From: Asterias amurensis
Lineage: Eukaryota; Echinodermata; Asteroidea; Forcipulatida; Asteriidae
Direction: 5' to 3'
Length of the DNA: 64,000 nucleotides
Assembly: GCF_032118995.1 (NCBI RefSeq)
Contig: NC_092650.1
Coordinates: 20,336,501 to 20,400,500, forward strand
Of the stretch, positions 23,601 through 33,069 are shown one piece after another (position 1 is the first letter of the stretch; each line of letters begins with the position of its first letter). Under the pieces are notes generated by a model, which searched no databases, was not told the DNA's origin, and was given only the letters and a program-made list of their open reading frames with translations. The position numbers and the translations under genes are program-made.

Positions 23601-24793
23601 ACAACAAACCTGTCAAAATCTGAGCTCGATTAGTCGTCGGAGTTGCCAAACAACCATGAAAGAAGAAAAAAATACTTGTCACACGAAGTTGTGTGCTTTC
23701 AGATGCTTGATTTCGAGACCTCAAATTCTACAGCTGAGGTCTCGAAATCAAATTGGTTGAAAATTACCTCTTTCTCGAAAACTACGTAACTTCAGAGGGA
23801 GTCGTTTCTCACACAGTTTTATACTATCAACCTCTCCCCATTACTCATTTCCAAGTAAGGTTTAATGCGCATACTTATTTTGAGTAATTAGCAATATTGT
23901 TCACTGCCTTTAACGTTATGTTTTAATATTTCTATTGTGAATAATACGCAAATACTTTGTTCCGCAGAAAGGCCAAATTAACGCAAAACTATTTTGAGAT
24001 GATGGACGGTTGGATGGACACACTGTGAGGGTAAACCTGTATGCTACATGTCGTGACCCCCAAACCAAGCAGTCATCTCTTTCCATGCCAGTGACCACCA
24101 TAAAAAGGCTGATGGCGTAAAATACAACCGTGGACTACCTAGACTTGGCTCAAGTCCCAATCCCGTACCATCCCCAGGAACTACTGTTTTGTGATGCTCT
24201 GCGTTCCCCAACCTGTTCCGCATGTGGTCTCATTCTCGGGACCACATTTTTTCGGCGAGCGCGCACTGTATTGTATGCTACGGGGGGTTGTGGCATAAGT
24301 TAGCGTGATATGCTTAGGGATCTCTCACACGAGAATGGGACTTGAATCAAGTCTAGGGACTACCCTGCAGGGCCATACAAGACGAAAACAAACACAAAGG
24401 AGGACTGTATTCTGGTTAAAAATGTTTGCGTTTTTTTAAATCAATTGTATTAGAAGAAAAAAATAACCACAATGGAAACTGACTGGGAAAAATCCGAATT
24501 AATTTTTTCATCAAGCTATTCTATACTTTATATATTTATTTCTAAACAATTTAATTTATGCTGTGTGATTTAGAAAAACAAATTAGTAAATGATTAGGGA
24601 AAAAACACACGCTCCTTTCAAAAAATTTAAAAATACCTATTATTAATTGGGAGAACAAAAAGGCAAAGCAAATTCAAGATTGCAAAATATCACCGTGATA
24701 CTCACCCGATAAACAACAAGAAGGCCATACCCAACAACCCAACATCACAATCGTGAAAATGATATTCAAAGTAAACCATCTACCCGCGTCCAT
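11500..24793 (-). CDS. Secreted three-F-type-lectin, PAN and discoidin-tail protein
   Basis: Twelve exons join in phase to a 673-residue protein. Residues 1-29 form a signal peptide with a hydrophobic core (IIFTIVMLGCWVW). Three F-type lectin (fucolectin) domains occupy about 30-175, 182-325 and 354-500. Each is built from three exons: GKPASQSSMF...IDGDL, then HPWWQ[VM]DLG...STYCC, then YFIAAVVRAG...RYVSVDMDP. Thr/Ser-rich linkers follow domains 2 and 3. A Cys-rich PAN/apple-like domain lies at about 532-623 (CxxCKRCANCFTFDY) and the end of a discoidin domain at 624-673. F-type lectins bind L-fucose outside the cell, but the usual RxDCC sugar-binding motif is STYCC in all three copies. Function is therefore uncertain; glycan or surface recognition is an inference. 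The discoidin part is only its last third. The gene is probably expressed because every frame is open, but pseudogenisation at the 3' end cannot be excluded. Confidence 0.82.
11990..12186. mobile_element. Foldback element with 39-bp arms
   Basis: GGGACTTTTCGTTTTCGACG at 11991 is repeated inverted to 12184. The arms also include GACGGATGGTTCTGCGACGG. A related element is at 19270-19630. It lies in the last intron of the lectin gene. Confidence 0.82.
12423..12582 (+). mobile_element. Retroelement coding remnant
   Basis: The plus strand reads HTKTMLKTLIEDAGVI, then ELISCLQDRVVWHVRQRC and a stop. This resembles the C-terminal tail of endonuclease-reverse transcriptases in which an EDxG...LxxxxQDRxxW block recurs. 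It is antisense to the lectin gene and short. Confidence 0.5.
12713..13095. mobile_element. Foldback MITE family 2, full copy
   Basis: It starts AAAGCCATTGGACCCTTTCG and ends CGAAAGAGTCCAATGGCTTTA. The central palindrome is TTCTCGTTAACGAGAA. It lies in the lectin gene intron. Confidence 0.88.
13241..13518 (-). CDS. Lectin gene exon 11, PAN/apple-like domain
   Basis: The acceptor CTCTCATAACAG follows a pyrimidine-rich tract, and the donor is AAG|GTGGTG. The 92 codons encode GPLVTVSASAIMDCTMMC, KRCANCFTFDY, RRCRLF and GCLVYMK, with the cysteine spacing of a PAN-type fold. PAN domains mediate protein or carbohydrate binding. Confidence 0.75.
13612..13754. repeat. Near-perfect inverted repeat, arms about 63 bp
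   Basis: CGTTCGTTTAGCTTCCCTGG at 13612 is matched inverted to 13754, with CGACCCCGG in both arms and a loop of about 17 bp. It lies about 95 bp upstream of the PAN exon acceptor in the lectin gene intron. Confidence 0.9.
14430..14765 (-). CDS. Lectin gene exon 10, F-type domain 3 part 3
   Basis: The acceptor TGTGCAG precedes (E)RYFIAAVVRAGPSPDY and the exon continues to RYVSVDMDPTRPGARSPP. A Ser/Thr-rich linker (SSSSSTDVTGAFQQTT) follows. The donor is AACG|GTTAGT. It has 111 codons plus split bases. Confidence 0.85.
15206..15298 (-). CDS. Lectin gene exon 9, F-type domain 3 part 2
   Basis: Reads (N)SSDLHPWWQMDLGDRHC, then RITITLSTYCC, to donor GTAACA. HPWWxxDLG is the F-type lectin core strand. 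The expected RxDCC motif is STYCC. Confidence 0.88.
16280..16381 (-). CDS. Lectin gene exon 8, F-type domain 3 part 1
   Basis: Acceptor TTTTAG, then (G)VSVIGKPASQSSMFHNYD and RAIDGDLDTWSET to donor GTAAGT. This is the N-terminal F-type motif (GKPASQSS...AIDG). Confidence 0.88.
16449..16640 (+). mobile_element. Partial MITE family 1
   Basis: TTTTGAGACCTCAGAATTAG, GAGGTCCCGAAATCAAGC and CTTCGGCGACCAATTGAG are family 1 internal blocks. The ends are missing or diverged. Confidence 0.7.
17032..17355 (-). CDS. Lectin gene exon 7, F-type domain 2 part 3
   Basis: The acceptor is TTTGAAG, one of the weaker ones here. It gives (G)SYFIAAVVRAGPSPNY where the sister exons start (E)RYFIAAV. The exon ends in a Thr-rich linker (GAFQQTTVSTPGDQTT) and donor GACG|GTTAGT. 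There are 107 codons plus split bases. Confidence 0.82.
17876..17968 (-). CDS. Lectin gene exon 6, F-type domain 2 part 2
   Basis: Acceptor TCACTCAG, then (N)SADPHPWWQMDLGDKHC and ITITLSTYCC to donor GTAATT. It has the same length (93 nt) and phase as its two sister exons. Confidence 0.88.
18028..18562. mobile_element. Foldback with Penelope-like end and RT remnant
   Basis: ATGGAAAGGTTTGCGG at 18029 returns inverted near 18561. Inner arms share CAACTCGACGTTTCGATCAG and its complement. Between them the minus strand of about 18350-18130 encodes KRMRFAGHCYRSKDEP and, after a frameshift, GRPAITYTDILKIDTG, a retroelement RT tail. CTGATCGAAACGTCGAG with an upstream CAGAAGA resembles a degenerate hammerhead ribozyme core as found in Penelope-like element ends. 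It lies in a lectin gene intron. Confidence 0.55.
19063..19161 (-). CDS. Lectin gene exon 5, F-type domain 2 part 1
   Basis: The acceptor TTTGCTAG gives a Val codon split with the previous exon, then SVIGKPASQSSMFSNYD and AIDGDLNTWSKT to donor GTTAGT. It is one codon shorter than its sister exons. Confidence 0.86.
19270..19630. mobile_element. Foldback element, relative of 11990-12186
   Basis: The left side carries GGACGACGGATGGTTCTGCG and the right side AACCATCCGTCGTCCAAAAC with ACTCCCTA at the end. It lies in the lectin gene intron between domain 1 and domain 2 exons. Confidence 0.7.
19806..20066 (-). CDS. Lectin gene exon 4, F-type domain 1 part 3
   Basis: Acceptor AATGTGTAG, then (E)RYFIAAVVRAGLSPNY, RYVSVDMDPTRSGADSP and MITELTVEAY to donor AATG|GTAAGT. 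It has 86 codons plus split bases and lacks the Thr-rich linker of the other two copies. Confidence 0.87.
20547..20639 (-). CDS. Lectin gene exon 3, F-type domain 1 part 2
   Basis: Acceptor TCACGTAG, then (N)SADPHPWWQVDLGDRHC and ITITLSTYCC to donor GTAATA. It is nearly identical to exons 6 and 9. Confidence 0.88.
20745..21118. mobile_element. Foldback MITE family 7
   Basis: Left end TTTTAAAGGTTCTATGTACT pairs with right end AAAGTACCTAAATCCTTTTTAAA. Subterminal blocks such as GATAATGATAGTAGAAAGCT recur inverted. A diverged copy is at about 50517-50756. It lies in a lectin gene intron. Confidence 0.78.
21170..21740 (+). mobile_element. 5'-truncated non-LTR retrotransposon tail
   Basis: A degenerate coding remnant (TRFKDSFLPSAI-like reading near 21440-21490, with frame breaks) is followed by a 3' UTR with a T-rich run, ACACAGGGAAGACAAATTTC and an AATAAAATATTTTAATCTTAATCTT tail. 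These features fit the 3' end of a LINE. It lies in the lectin gene intron. Confidence 0.65.
22303..22478. mobile_element. MITE with ATAGACCTTATGCA termini
   Basis: ATAGACCTTATGCA at 22303 and TGCATAAGGTCTAT ending at 22478 are terminal inverted repeats. The interior is GC-richer (GCGCCGCGCG) and has TGACGTCA close to the right end. It lies only 14 bp beyond the 3' end of lectin exon 2 (22492). Confidence 0.82.
22492..22593 (-). CDS. Lectin gene exon 2, F-type domain 1 part 1
   Basis: Acceptor TTTGTTAG, then (G)VSVVGKPASQSSMFHIYD and RAIDGDLDTWSET to donor GTAAGT. It has 33 codons plus split bases. Confidence 0.88.
23376..23525 (+). mobile_element. Partial MITE family 1 abutting a full copy
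   Basis: Blocks AAACTTCGATGACC and GTACCAATAATGTCCAGTGC are the right half of a family 1 element, which runs directly into the inverted full copy that starts at 23526. Confidence 0.72.
23526..23913 (-). mobile_element. Foldback MITE family 1, near full length
   Basis: Starts AAAGACACTGGACACTATTG and ends TTGTTCACTGCCTTTAA. The central palindrome is GAGACCTC...GAGGTCTC at 23715-23745. It lies in lectin intron 1. Confidence 0.85.
24706..24793 (-). CDS. Lectin gene exon 1, signal peptide
   Basis: ATG at 24793-24791 opens MDAGRWFTLNIIFTIVML and the exon ends in CCLS plus one base at donor TCGG|GTGAGT. The short charged start, long hydrophobic core and small residues near the end fit a secretory signal. 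Phase 1 matches exon 2. Upstream in-frame codons exist, but this Met gives a proper signal. Confidence 0.8.
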
Positions 24794-25295
24794 CTTGTGA
24801 CCTTTCTGTAGCTGGCCAAGGACTGGCGACTCCAGCGAGTATTCGAGTAGTCGTCCAATGTCTGTATGACGACTCCAGCGAGTATTAGAGCAGTTATCTA
24901 ATGTGTGAGGACTCCAGCGAGTAGAGTAGTTGTCCATTGTTATTGTCAGTTTGATTGGTTGCTATTCAATATCTTGCTAGCGTGTACACAATTATCTCCA
25001 TAGCAACCAATACCGGTTCAAGGTAATACCTTTGGTTTTCGGAAACGTTTTGGATTATTTTATACAAATTTTTCATGGTCGCGTTTGTGAGACGTCGCTG
25101 AAAATCTTAAGCGATCACTCCACGCACGAAGAATAATCCGTAATTGAAATACACAATATAAAAAACGGTACTGTCATTTTGTCAGATTCAAATAAATTGT
25201 TGAGTTACCAACCAGTTCATAGTGAAATTATTCTGAATATGTTTGTTACTTTTGAAAGCTTCTTTACTTAAGCCAAGTCAAGATTTAAACAGGAT
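24794..25295. promoter_or_regulatory. Presumed upstream region of the lectin gene
   Basis: A 27 to 42-bp degenerate repeat (GACTCCAGCGAGTA) occurs three times at 24829-24920, just upstream of the start codon. It may lie in the 5' UTR. No clear TATA element was identified. Confidence 0.35.
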
Positions 25296-25545
25296 TGACC
25301 AAAGGTCCACACTTCGTGTATCACAACTTTTATATAAAATAAACCTGTGAAAATTTAGGCTCAATCGGTCATCGGAGTCGGGAGAAAATAACGGGCGAAA
25401 ACCCCACCCTTGTTTCCGCACGTTTCGCCGTGTCATGACATGTGTTTACTAAGAATTGATAATTGTTTTAATGTTTTCTCAAAAAGTAAAGCATATATTC
25501 ATGGAAAAATATTTCAAGAGAAGTCTTTTACTATTACCTTCCAAT
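25296..25545 (-). mobile_element. Partial MITE family 2
   Basis: GGTCCACACTTCGTGTATCA and GTCGGGAGAAAATAACGGGC match the family, and the right half breaks off near CTATTACCTTC. Short open frames here are shadows of the repeat. Confidence 0.8.
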
Positions 25546-26018
25546 ATTGTTGGATTTGTTTCGAAATCCACAGGTATGTTTCTCTTGAATGCGCTCGCAT
25601 TCATCATGAGTGTTTTTCTGACAAACATGATAGCCCCGTGTTTTATCACTGCATGTTTGTATCGTTTTCTTGCAAATGACTAACAATTTTCCATCTAAAT
25701 CAAGCACGATACCAGTGAAAGCAATTCCGTTGGAATTGTTTTTGATCTGGGACAAAATACAACTAAAAGTCTGCAAAACTGTATCCGTTTTTCTACTAAG
25801 TGTTTGAGCTCCTGTATCCGTACATCTATACTATTAAAAGCGTAACCCGCGCCATCTTGGACTGAAAATTAGAAGGTCCAGTGGCATGGCATCCTTGTGG
25901 AATACAACACGGTTGTGTCGTTACAGACGTCGGGTTGCAAGTCTACAAAACCCTGAACCGAACTCCCTCTTACGAGTTGTCCGATTGGCTAGAGTCACGA
26001 GCGATATCTCCTAACATG

Positions 26019-26317
26019 TGTGGTTGTCTGGTTTTGATATGGGCCACCTGTTGGTCGAAGGGGGAAGCCGTAGGCTGCACACAGAGTCACCTCTGTGGTT
26101 GTCTGGTTTTGATATGGGCCACCTGTTGGTCGAAGGGGGAAGCCGTAGGCTGCGCACAGAGTCACCTCTGTGGTTGTCTGGTTTTGATATGGGCCACCTG
26201 TTGGTCGAAGGGGAAGCCGTAGGCTGCACACAGAGTCACCTCTGTGGTTGTCTGGTTTTGATATGGGCCACCTGTTGGTCTAAGGGGGGAGCTGCAGGCT
26301 ACACACAGAGCCACCTG
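26019..26317 (+). repeat. Tandem array, four units of 74-75 bp
   Basis: Units begin TGTGGTTGTCTGGTTTTGAT at 26019, 26094, 26169 and 26243. Because 75 is a multiple of three, a 25-residue repeat (WLSGFDMGHLL) stays open, and open frames also exist on the other strand. The third unit lost one G and shifts frame, so I read it as a minisatellite, not as a gene. Confidence 0.9.
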
Positions 26318-29160
26318 TTTAGGTTTGAAGTGGGTGGCAACCTCGGACTCCCATTAACATTCCAGAGTGACTCATTGATGTTTCGCACAGGGGTAAATGG
26401 CATTGTGTATATACCATTTTGTACAGGGGGTTTTATTTCGCGTGTTAAATTAAAAACATTAGGCTTTAATACATGCATCTGTTACATATGTGTTTATTAC
26501 AATTAAGTCACTCATGTAGGCCTACCCAACTTTCCAGCATTTTTTAAACGCATCAAACAGCAACCCATTGTTGTGAAACTTTATTTGTTCCATTTGACTC
26601 TGCACCATTAGTGGTACAGTCCATATGTCATCCCCCACACACAGAACGTATACACGCAAAAGTTGAAACATTTTCAAAAAGAAAGTAAATACATTACTGA
26701 TTCTTTTCATATACATTGTACAGGTTTTGCCAGTTAAACCTACAAAAGAGTACATGAAATCACCGTTAAGAATAGTATGCTTTCATTGTTACGAACTTTG
26801 TGAAACATCAACGGCTGTTTTGAAGCTGTAAACGAACATTCCATTCAAAGTTCTGAAGCAACAAAATTGTTAGAACGCAGTTTGGTCCGGACTCAGGATG
26901 TAGATTTTGCCAAATCCGTTTTGTATTAAGCAATCGGCCGTCAGGTTTTGTTATTGAAAGAGCCCTCATGTGCAGCTGAATCGGGTACTTTTTACGAATT
27001 TCTCCATACAAAATTAACCAAACTGGCCTACAAACCCTTAAAACAACAAGGCAAATGTTTTCTGAAAGTGAATTAAGTGAGAGGATGTAGGGGTAGCTGG
27101 CATACAAACCCTCAAAATAACTAGGCAAATGTTTTCTGAAAGTGAATTAAGTGAGAGAATGTAGGAGTAGTTATTAAAGACCAATAAAATTACCGTTTCT
27201 ATTATTTTAGTTTGTATAGGGTTCCACAGATAATTATGATAACATATAAAATTGGATGTTTTATCAGGGGACTTCGTCACGTGGGGCGCGCGCCCCGGCG
27301 GATGTTGACCAGAAAGTTTACATGAGAATTAATTGATATGAGAAAAAACTAAAAATTAATGAGGCCGACGCTCTGTTACTCCCAAAAGCGGTGGTAAAAA
27401 CTAGATACGATGTTGCACAGCATGTTCCGAAAACTCGCTTTATTTGGTGCTCAGACAACTTTATATGCGTCGGTGGACGTACGCCTTAGATTCTAAAATC
27501 GTGTACACGTCATTGGAAACAAAGCAAAAATCATTCAACAGTTATAGCAACCAATCATTAAATATATTTATTTTCAATACAATTTGGCAGAAATTTACTT
27601 TGTCGTTAAAGTCCATACCAACTGGCGCGGTTTTTTTTTATCTGCTGTATACCAGAACTTCTTCGAAGCTTCCTTTTCAGTCAGATAAACTCCGCGGCTA
27701 TTAGTGGCTGTGATTATGAGTTTGTTTTAAAAGAGGGTACCACTTTCATACAAGCTTTTTTAGTCGGATTTCTCCTCTGCTATTAGCAGCGGTGATAATT
27801 GATGAGGGGGGAGACCAGACTTAGACCACTCAAATCCGTGGCTATCGGTGACTATGGATTTGTTGCTAAGGGAACCAAATACCACTGCTGATTCCGAATT
27901 CAGCGTGTTATACATTGTCCGATTGGCCCATCGCCATATAAATTAACCAAACTGGACGTACAGACCCTCAAAATAACAAGGCAAATGTTTCACAAAGTTC
28001 GTAACTATAATGAAAGCAGTTTGGGCGGGACTCAGGATGTACATTTTGCCAAGTGTAACTGAATTATTATTACCTGTAAGAATACCTCCCTTGCCCCCAC
28101 ATCACCTTTTACAACATTTGTATACTAGAATGCTTCTCATCTAGCGGGGTGCCGCGCGAAGCGCGGCTTCCCGCTAGTGTGTGCAAAAAATGCGTAAGTC
28201 GCGGATACGCGTCACGTGACCACACAAAGTGTCGACGTATCGATGTATGTGTATCCGTAGACTTGCGAAACATACCATGTGTTAGGTTGCCGTGTTTCGA
28301 AATATGCACATGAACCCAAACAAAATTAATTAAACATTTTTATAGTTTTCATTATTTGTAAAAATGATCATCGAAGGTCTTGATAATGTCACAGGTTGCT
28401 TCTAGTGAAGGACCGTTACTAAATTGGTAAGAAAACAAAATCGTGAAGATCACAGATTTCACATAAAACGTACACGGTTTAGATGATGATAGTAGAAAAC
28501 ATCCCTTTGAAATATTTCTGCCTGAAATGTCATTTCTGTTTGATAAGAAATAATATTTAAAATATATACTTTGCGTTTGTCAATTTATGTATATTGTGGA
28601 TTACATAAAGTTCTTACACTGCCAGCAACTGTTTAGTCAGCAAACACCAATTCTGTAACGTTCCTTTAAGTGAAATTACAAGTGATGGAGGCTGGTCAAG
28701 GATGTAAAATATATTATATTGTTTTCCCTGTAAGAAAGATTAAAATTTACGCTTAAAAGATTACAATTTACGCTTATTATATACAAAGGTCAAAGTTTCC
28801 GGCTAGTGTCCTCACAGCAAAGTCAGATGCAACAAATTAATTCAATTTTCAAAATCCTGGCATGTAGGCTTTAGCTCAATCCTTATTAACTGAGCACAAT
28901 AATGGTTATATGTCTAATAATAATATTGACGCGATAGGCCTTCACATGCACAAAGGCCGACATGCATAAAGCGTGACGTCATTGCAGACCAAGAACGCGG
29001 AACGTTTTGTTCACATTTTTGTATACCTTCACCTCGCTGTAAAAAAAAAGGGGGGGCTTTTGTTTCCTATATTTTTTTTAACCGCTCTATTTCGCTCGTA
29101 CTTGCCTTATGATGAAAATCAATTTTAGCATGTGTGCCATGCAATTATAGCGTGTTATTT
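26318..29160. other. Gene-free repeat-rich interval
   Basis: Contents that I can name: a tandem duplication of about 80 bp at 27018-27170 (GGCAAATGTTTTCTGAAAGT in each unit), a further unit near 27950-28000, a GC-rich hairpin GCGGGGTGCCGCGCGAAGCG at 28143, and a foldback at 28400-28670. No exon is supported. Confidence 0.5.
28400..28670. mobile_element. Foldback MITE family 8, diverged copy
   Basis: Left end AGGACCGTTACTAAATTGG and right end CCAATTCTGTAACGTTCCTTTA are inverted. It is related to the better copy at 62123-62415. Confidence 0.7.
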
Positions 29161-29525
29161 TAAAGCCATTGGACACTTTCGGTAAACAGTATTGTCCAAA
29201 GGCCCATACTTCGTGCATCACAACTGATATAAAAATCAACAAACCTGTGCAAATTTAGGCTCAATCGGTCATCGGAGTCGGGAGAAAATAACGGGGAAAA
29301 CCCACCCTTGTTTCTGCACGTTTCGCCTTGTCATGACATGTGTTTAAAATAAATCCGTAATTCTCGACAACGGGAATTGATAATTGTTTTAATGTTTTCT
29401 CGAAAAGTAAAGCATTTTATGGAATATTTCAAGAGAAGTCTTTCACCATTACCTTCTGTAAACCCTGGAAGTTATTTGTAAATCTGTGATTTTGTTTCTG
29501 TGCCGAAAGTGTATAATGGCTTTAA
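29161..29525. mobile_element. Foldback MITE family 2, full copy
   Basis: Starts TAAAGCCATTGGACACTTTC and ends CCGAAAGTGTATAATGGCTTTAA. It includes the GTCGGGAGAAAATAACGGGG block. Confidence 0.88.
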
Positions 29526-30747
29526 AGTGGAGACTTGTTGCAATGAAGCAGTAATATAATGCAATGTGCTATACTTTACCATGTGAAACCTGACACATTT
29601 GAATAAAAAAATAACTTAAACATCACAACATCGACATTACAAACACCAAAACAGTGTCGACATAACACAAAATACGATGTTGACACAAACAAACAAACCA
29701 ATAATTTATTCAAATCTAGTGATATTAATAATGAGAATCTTACAGTCAATTGATATATTTTTATCTCTCGCAATATCTCAAAATAAGGAATAGATATCTC
29801 CATGATCAATATCTCAAAAGTGACATAATCTCTATTGGTAGCATGAGTAAAGGTATATTATAGATAACAAATAATAATAGTAGGGCCTATGCATTATTGA
29901 AAAGAGATGATATCTATTTGGAATAGAGGAACCATTCAGCAATAATGATATCAATATCAATCATAATCGCGATCGTTGTACACAAATTAATGGAGCGCAC
30001 AAAAACTCACAAAACATAAACCACGCTTAAATTCCTATAACAAAAAATCACCTCGACCTCATGGACTGTAACACATTTCATTTCACCGTTTTTTTAGAAG
30101 GACATTTTTTTTTCAAAAACAAAGGATTTATATAGTTACCTTTAATTTATTAACTTGATTTTTGTGGTTGTGAAATCACCTTGTTAATTTTTATCTTTAT
30201 AATGTATGGGCCTACATAACGAAAGCGAGAGTGGTACATGTACATGACTAATTATCACCGATACAAAGGTTAAGCTAATGGACTTAAATTGACTGCTAGA
30301 GTAGACTGTTCAAGGAAGGTCATTCCTTGTTGTTCACTTCTCTTGCTAATTAAAATACATTTATATAGTCTGATGATTTGCACGGCAAATGTTCAGGTAT
30401 GTACTGATTCATAAAGGGACATGTTCATCATTGCAGAATGGCGTTTCAAGGCGCTTTGGCAAGACATTTTTAGTTTTAGGCTTATTATTGCTGCAGTATC
30501 CTGCGCTCAATTTGCTCAAAATGTTTTTTGGAAGGCTCAGGACATGATCCACTTTCGCAGCGCCGTACTAGGACAACGTTTTGGGGGCATAGGATGCACA
30601 TTTTTGTCCTTTAAGTAGCACATCTTGTCACGTTGCCGTTTGTCTTTTTTTATTACGTTTTTTTTTTTTAATAAACCAATTTTCAGCGCTCCTTTGTATA
30701 ATTTACTTTTAAGTAAACGACCATCTGGCCTGAGTGTAAAAACAAAC
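29526..30747. other. Intergenic, nothing recognised
   Basis: AT-rich, with short ATATCTCAA repeats near 29750-29830. Open frames are short and unconvincing. Confidence 0.4.
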
Positions 30748-31840
30748 ACATTGGGTCGTATGAATAAAAAGTAGTATTTACTGACAAGTACTAGCAAAAA
30801 GTAAAAGCATACACTTCCAAGTAGAAGCATTCAGTAAAAGCAACTTCTAAATTCCATATGAATAAACCTATTCTTTTACTGCAAAATATTCACTTAATGC
30901 TTTGGAGTAAATACTTCTGATATACCATGGCTGAAGGTTTCCTTTGTATTACAACTCCCATTCACGTCTACGTACGCGCTCACACACAGCCAAAGCAGCA
31001 TTTGATTTCAGAAACAGAAATCTTCAAGTCAGCCATGAGGTTTTTATTCTGACAACATTTTGATGAAGACGACTCATCTCGACACACAGAATAAAAACGT
31101 TTTTGTTAAGCTTTTGAAACTTGGAGTGGAGCATGACAGCGCTGTATAGAGAAGATGAGAGCTGTATATGAGTATAGCTATTTAATTTAAACTTAAAAGT
31201 TTTAATAATAACACGAACAACATTCTATTGAAATGCATTTAATTGGTTAAAAAATTACTTCTTCTGATTTTATGAACAATAAACCTTAGTGATCGAGGCA
31301 TTCATTTCTGAGTTGAAAAAATTCTTTATATCTTTTTAAAAAGCTTACTGTAATGATACAAAACGTTTTTTTTTTACAAACGGTTTTATTTTATCCTCAG
31401 CATATATAAACAAGTTTGATTAGACGCAGTTTGAGTTTATGTGTAATGTTTCTGTTGTGAAACACTGTGTATGTGTCTATTTAATATTTCAGTGATGTCT
31501 TTCCTTTGGACTAAAACATTTATCCTGTGAGGAAAATTCATAAACACTGTCATTTCGTCGGACGAGCCTTTTACTTCTGTGCCCAAGGTAGCTCTGAAGC
31601 TACCTTGAAAAATCACTAGTATTTACTTGCATTTTGTAGTATATTCTCCGTTTTATTCATATGGAAGTAAGTAAGTGCTAAAATTAAAAGAATTAACTTT
31701 TTGGTAAAAGTAGATACTTTTAATATTTTAGTAAATACTTTTGAGTAACAGTTTTTACTTCCTTTTATTCATATGGATGGTAGTAAATACTTGAAATTTT
31801 CAAGTAAAAGTAATACTACTTTTTATTCATACGATCCATT
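30748..31840. mobile_element. Foldback element about 1.1 kb
   Basis: GGTCGTATGAATAAAAAGTA near 30752 is matched inverted by TACTTTTTATTCATACGATCC near 31836. Several subterminal copies of AGTAAAAGTA/TACTTTTACT and CATATGAATAAA occur in both flanks. The interior has no open frame, so it is non-autonomous. Confidence 0.7.
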
Positions 31841-31902
31841 GTCTGTGTACTGGGTAAATGTAAAAAAAATATAATACTTTTTATAAACATAGACATGATC
31901 AC

Positions 31903-32280
31903 TTAAAGGCAGCGGAAACTATTGGTAATTACAGAGCATAAAACCTCACTTGGTAACGAGTAATGGGGAGAGGTTGATAGTATAAAACATTGTGAGAAAC
32001 GGCTCCCACTGAAGTGACTTAGTTTTCGAGAAAGAAGTAATTTTCCACGATTTTGATTTTGAGACCTCAAGTTAAGAATTTGAGGTTTCGAAATCAAGCA
32101 TCTGAACGCACACAACTTCGTGTGACAAGTGTGTTTTTTCTTTCATAGTTATTTTGCAACTCCGACGACCAATCGAGCTCAAATTTTCACAGGTTTGTTA
32201 TTTTATGCATATATTATGTTGATATACACCAAGTGAGAAGACTGGTCTTTCACAATTACCAATAGTGTCCACTGTCTTTA
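31903..32280 (+). mobile_element. Foldback MITE family 1, near full length
   Basis: Starts TTAAAGGCAGCGGAAACTAT and ends ACCAATAGTGTCCACTGTCTTTA, with the central GAGACCTC...GAGGTTTC palindrome. Confidence 0.86.
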
Positions 32281-32329
32281 GTATTTTACTTTGAAAGTTT
32301 TCGACCCCCAAAATCTAGATTTCAAATAG

Positions 32330-32655
32330 GGGCACAGGGTGCGGGAGGGAGGGGCACGGACATTAATGGGGGGGGGGGGCCTTAGCTTGATTATACTCTA
32401 TACCTACATAGTTGTGTGACATAAAGATGAACTGTGTGTGAACTAGCGCATAAAACATACCACCGAAAGTATTACAATTTATGGTGCTGTTAATTTTCAA
32501 AGCTCATAAAAATGGTTTCTGATTTATAAAGAAGCATATCGATGTGTATAAGTTCTATATGCACTGCGGTTTGTTTGTTTTTTCGGGGTTTTTTGGGGGG
32601 GGGGTTGTGTGATTTTTTTTTTTTTTTTTTTTTTTTTTTGGGGGGGGGGGCACTT
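32330..32655. repeat. Low-complexity G and T runs
   Basis: Includes (G)11 near 32371, a T-run of more than 20 at 32612-32639 and (G)11 at 32640-32650. Nearby frames arise from these runs. The flanking GGTGCTGTTAATTTTC and GTACGGTGCTGTTAATTTCC suggest a local duplication. Confidence 0.75.
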
Positions 32656-32835
32656 TCACTCACACACCACAAAGACAATGCATCGATTAAGGTAAAATCC
32701 AATGCAAAGCAGAACACTATCACCAACAGTATTTCAATGTACGGTGCTGTTAATTTCCAAATCTCATAGAAATGGTTAAATATGTGTAAGAGATTCGCTC
32801 CCATGCAAAAGTTGAACAGCATAAAAAGACAGGCC

Positions 32836-33069
32836 CTTAAAGCGAAGGTACACTATTGGTAATTGTCAAAGACCAGTGATCTCACTTGGTGTATCTCAAC
32901 ATATGCATTTTTTAGTGAGAATTTACCTCTTTTTCAAAAACTACGGTACTTCAGAGGCAGTCGTTTCCCAAAATATACTATCAACAGCTCTCTAATGCTA
33001 GTTAAATACCAGGTCAGATTTTAAGTTAATATTTGGTTTGAGTAATTACCAAACGTGTACATTCCCTTT
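32836..33069 (-). mobile_element. MITE family 1 variant, internally deleted
   Basis: Starts TTAAAGCGAAGGTACACTAT and ends ACCAAACGTGTACATTCCCTTTG, the same variant termini as at 35741-36059. Confidence 0.78.

Noticed and set aside
25881..26506. Overlapping repeat-containing frames on both strands (113-162 residues)
   Set aside because: The 75-bp minisatellite is open on both strands, and one unit has a one-base deletion that changes frame. No splice or start context supports a gene.
32490..32822. 110-residue minus-strand frame with poly-Lys and poly-Pro
   Set aside because: It is created by long homopolymer runs at 32600-32650.
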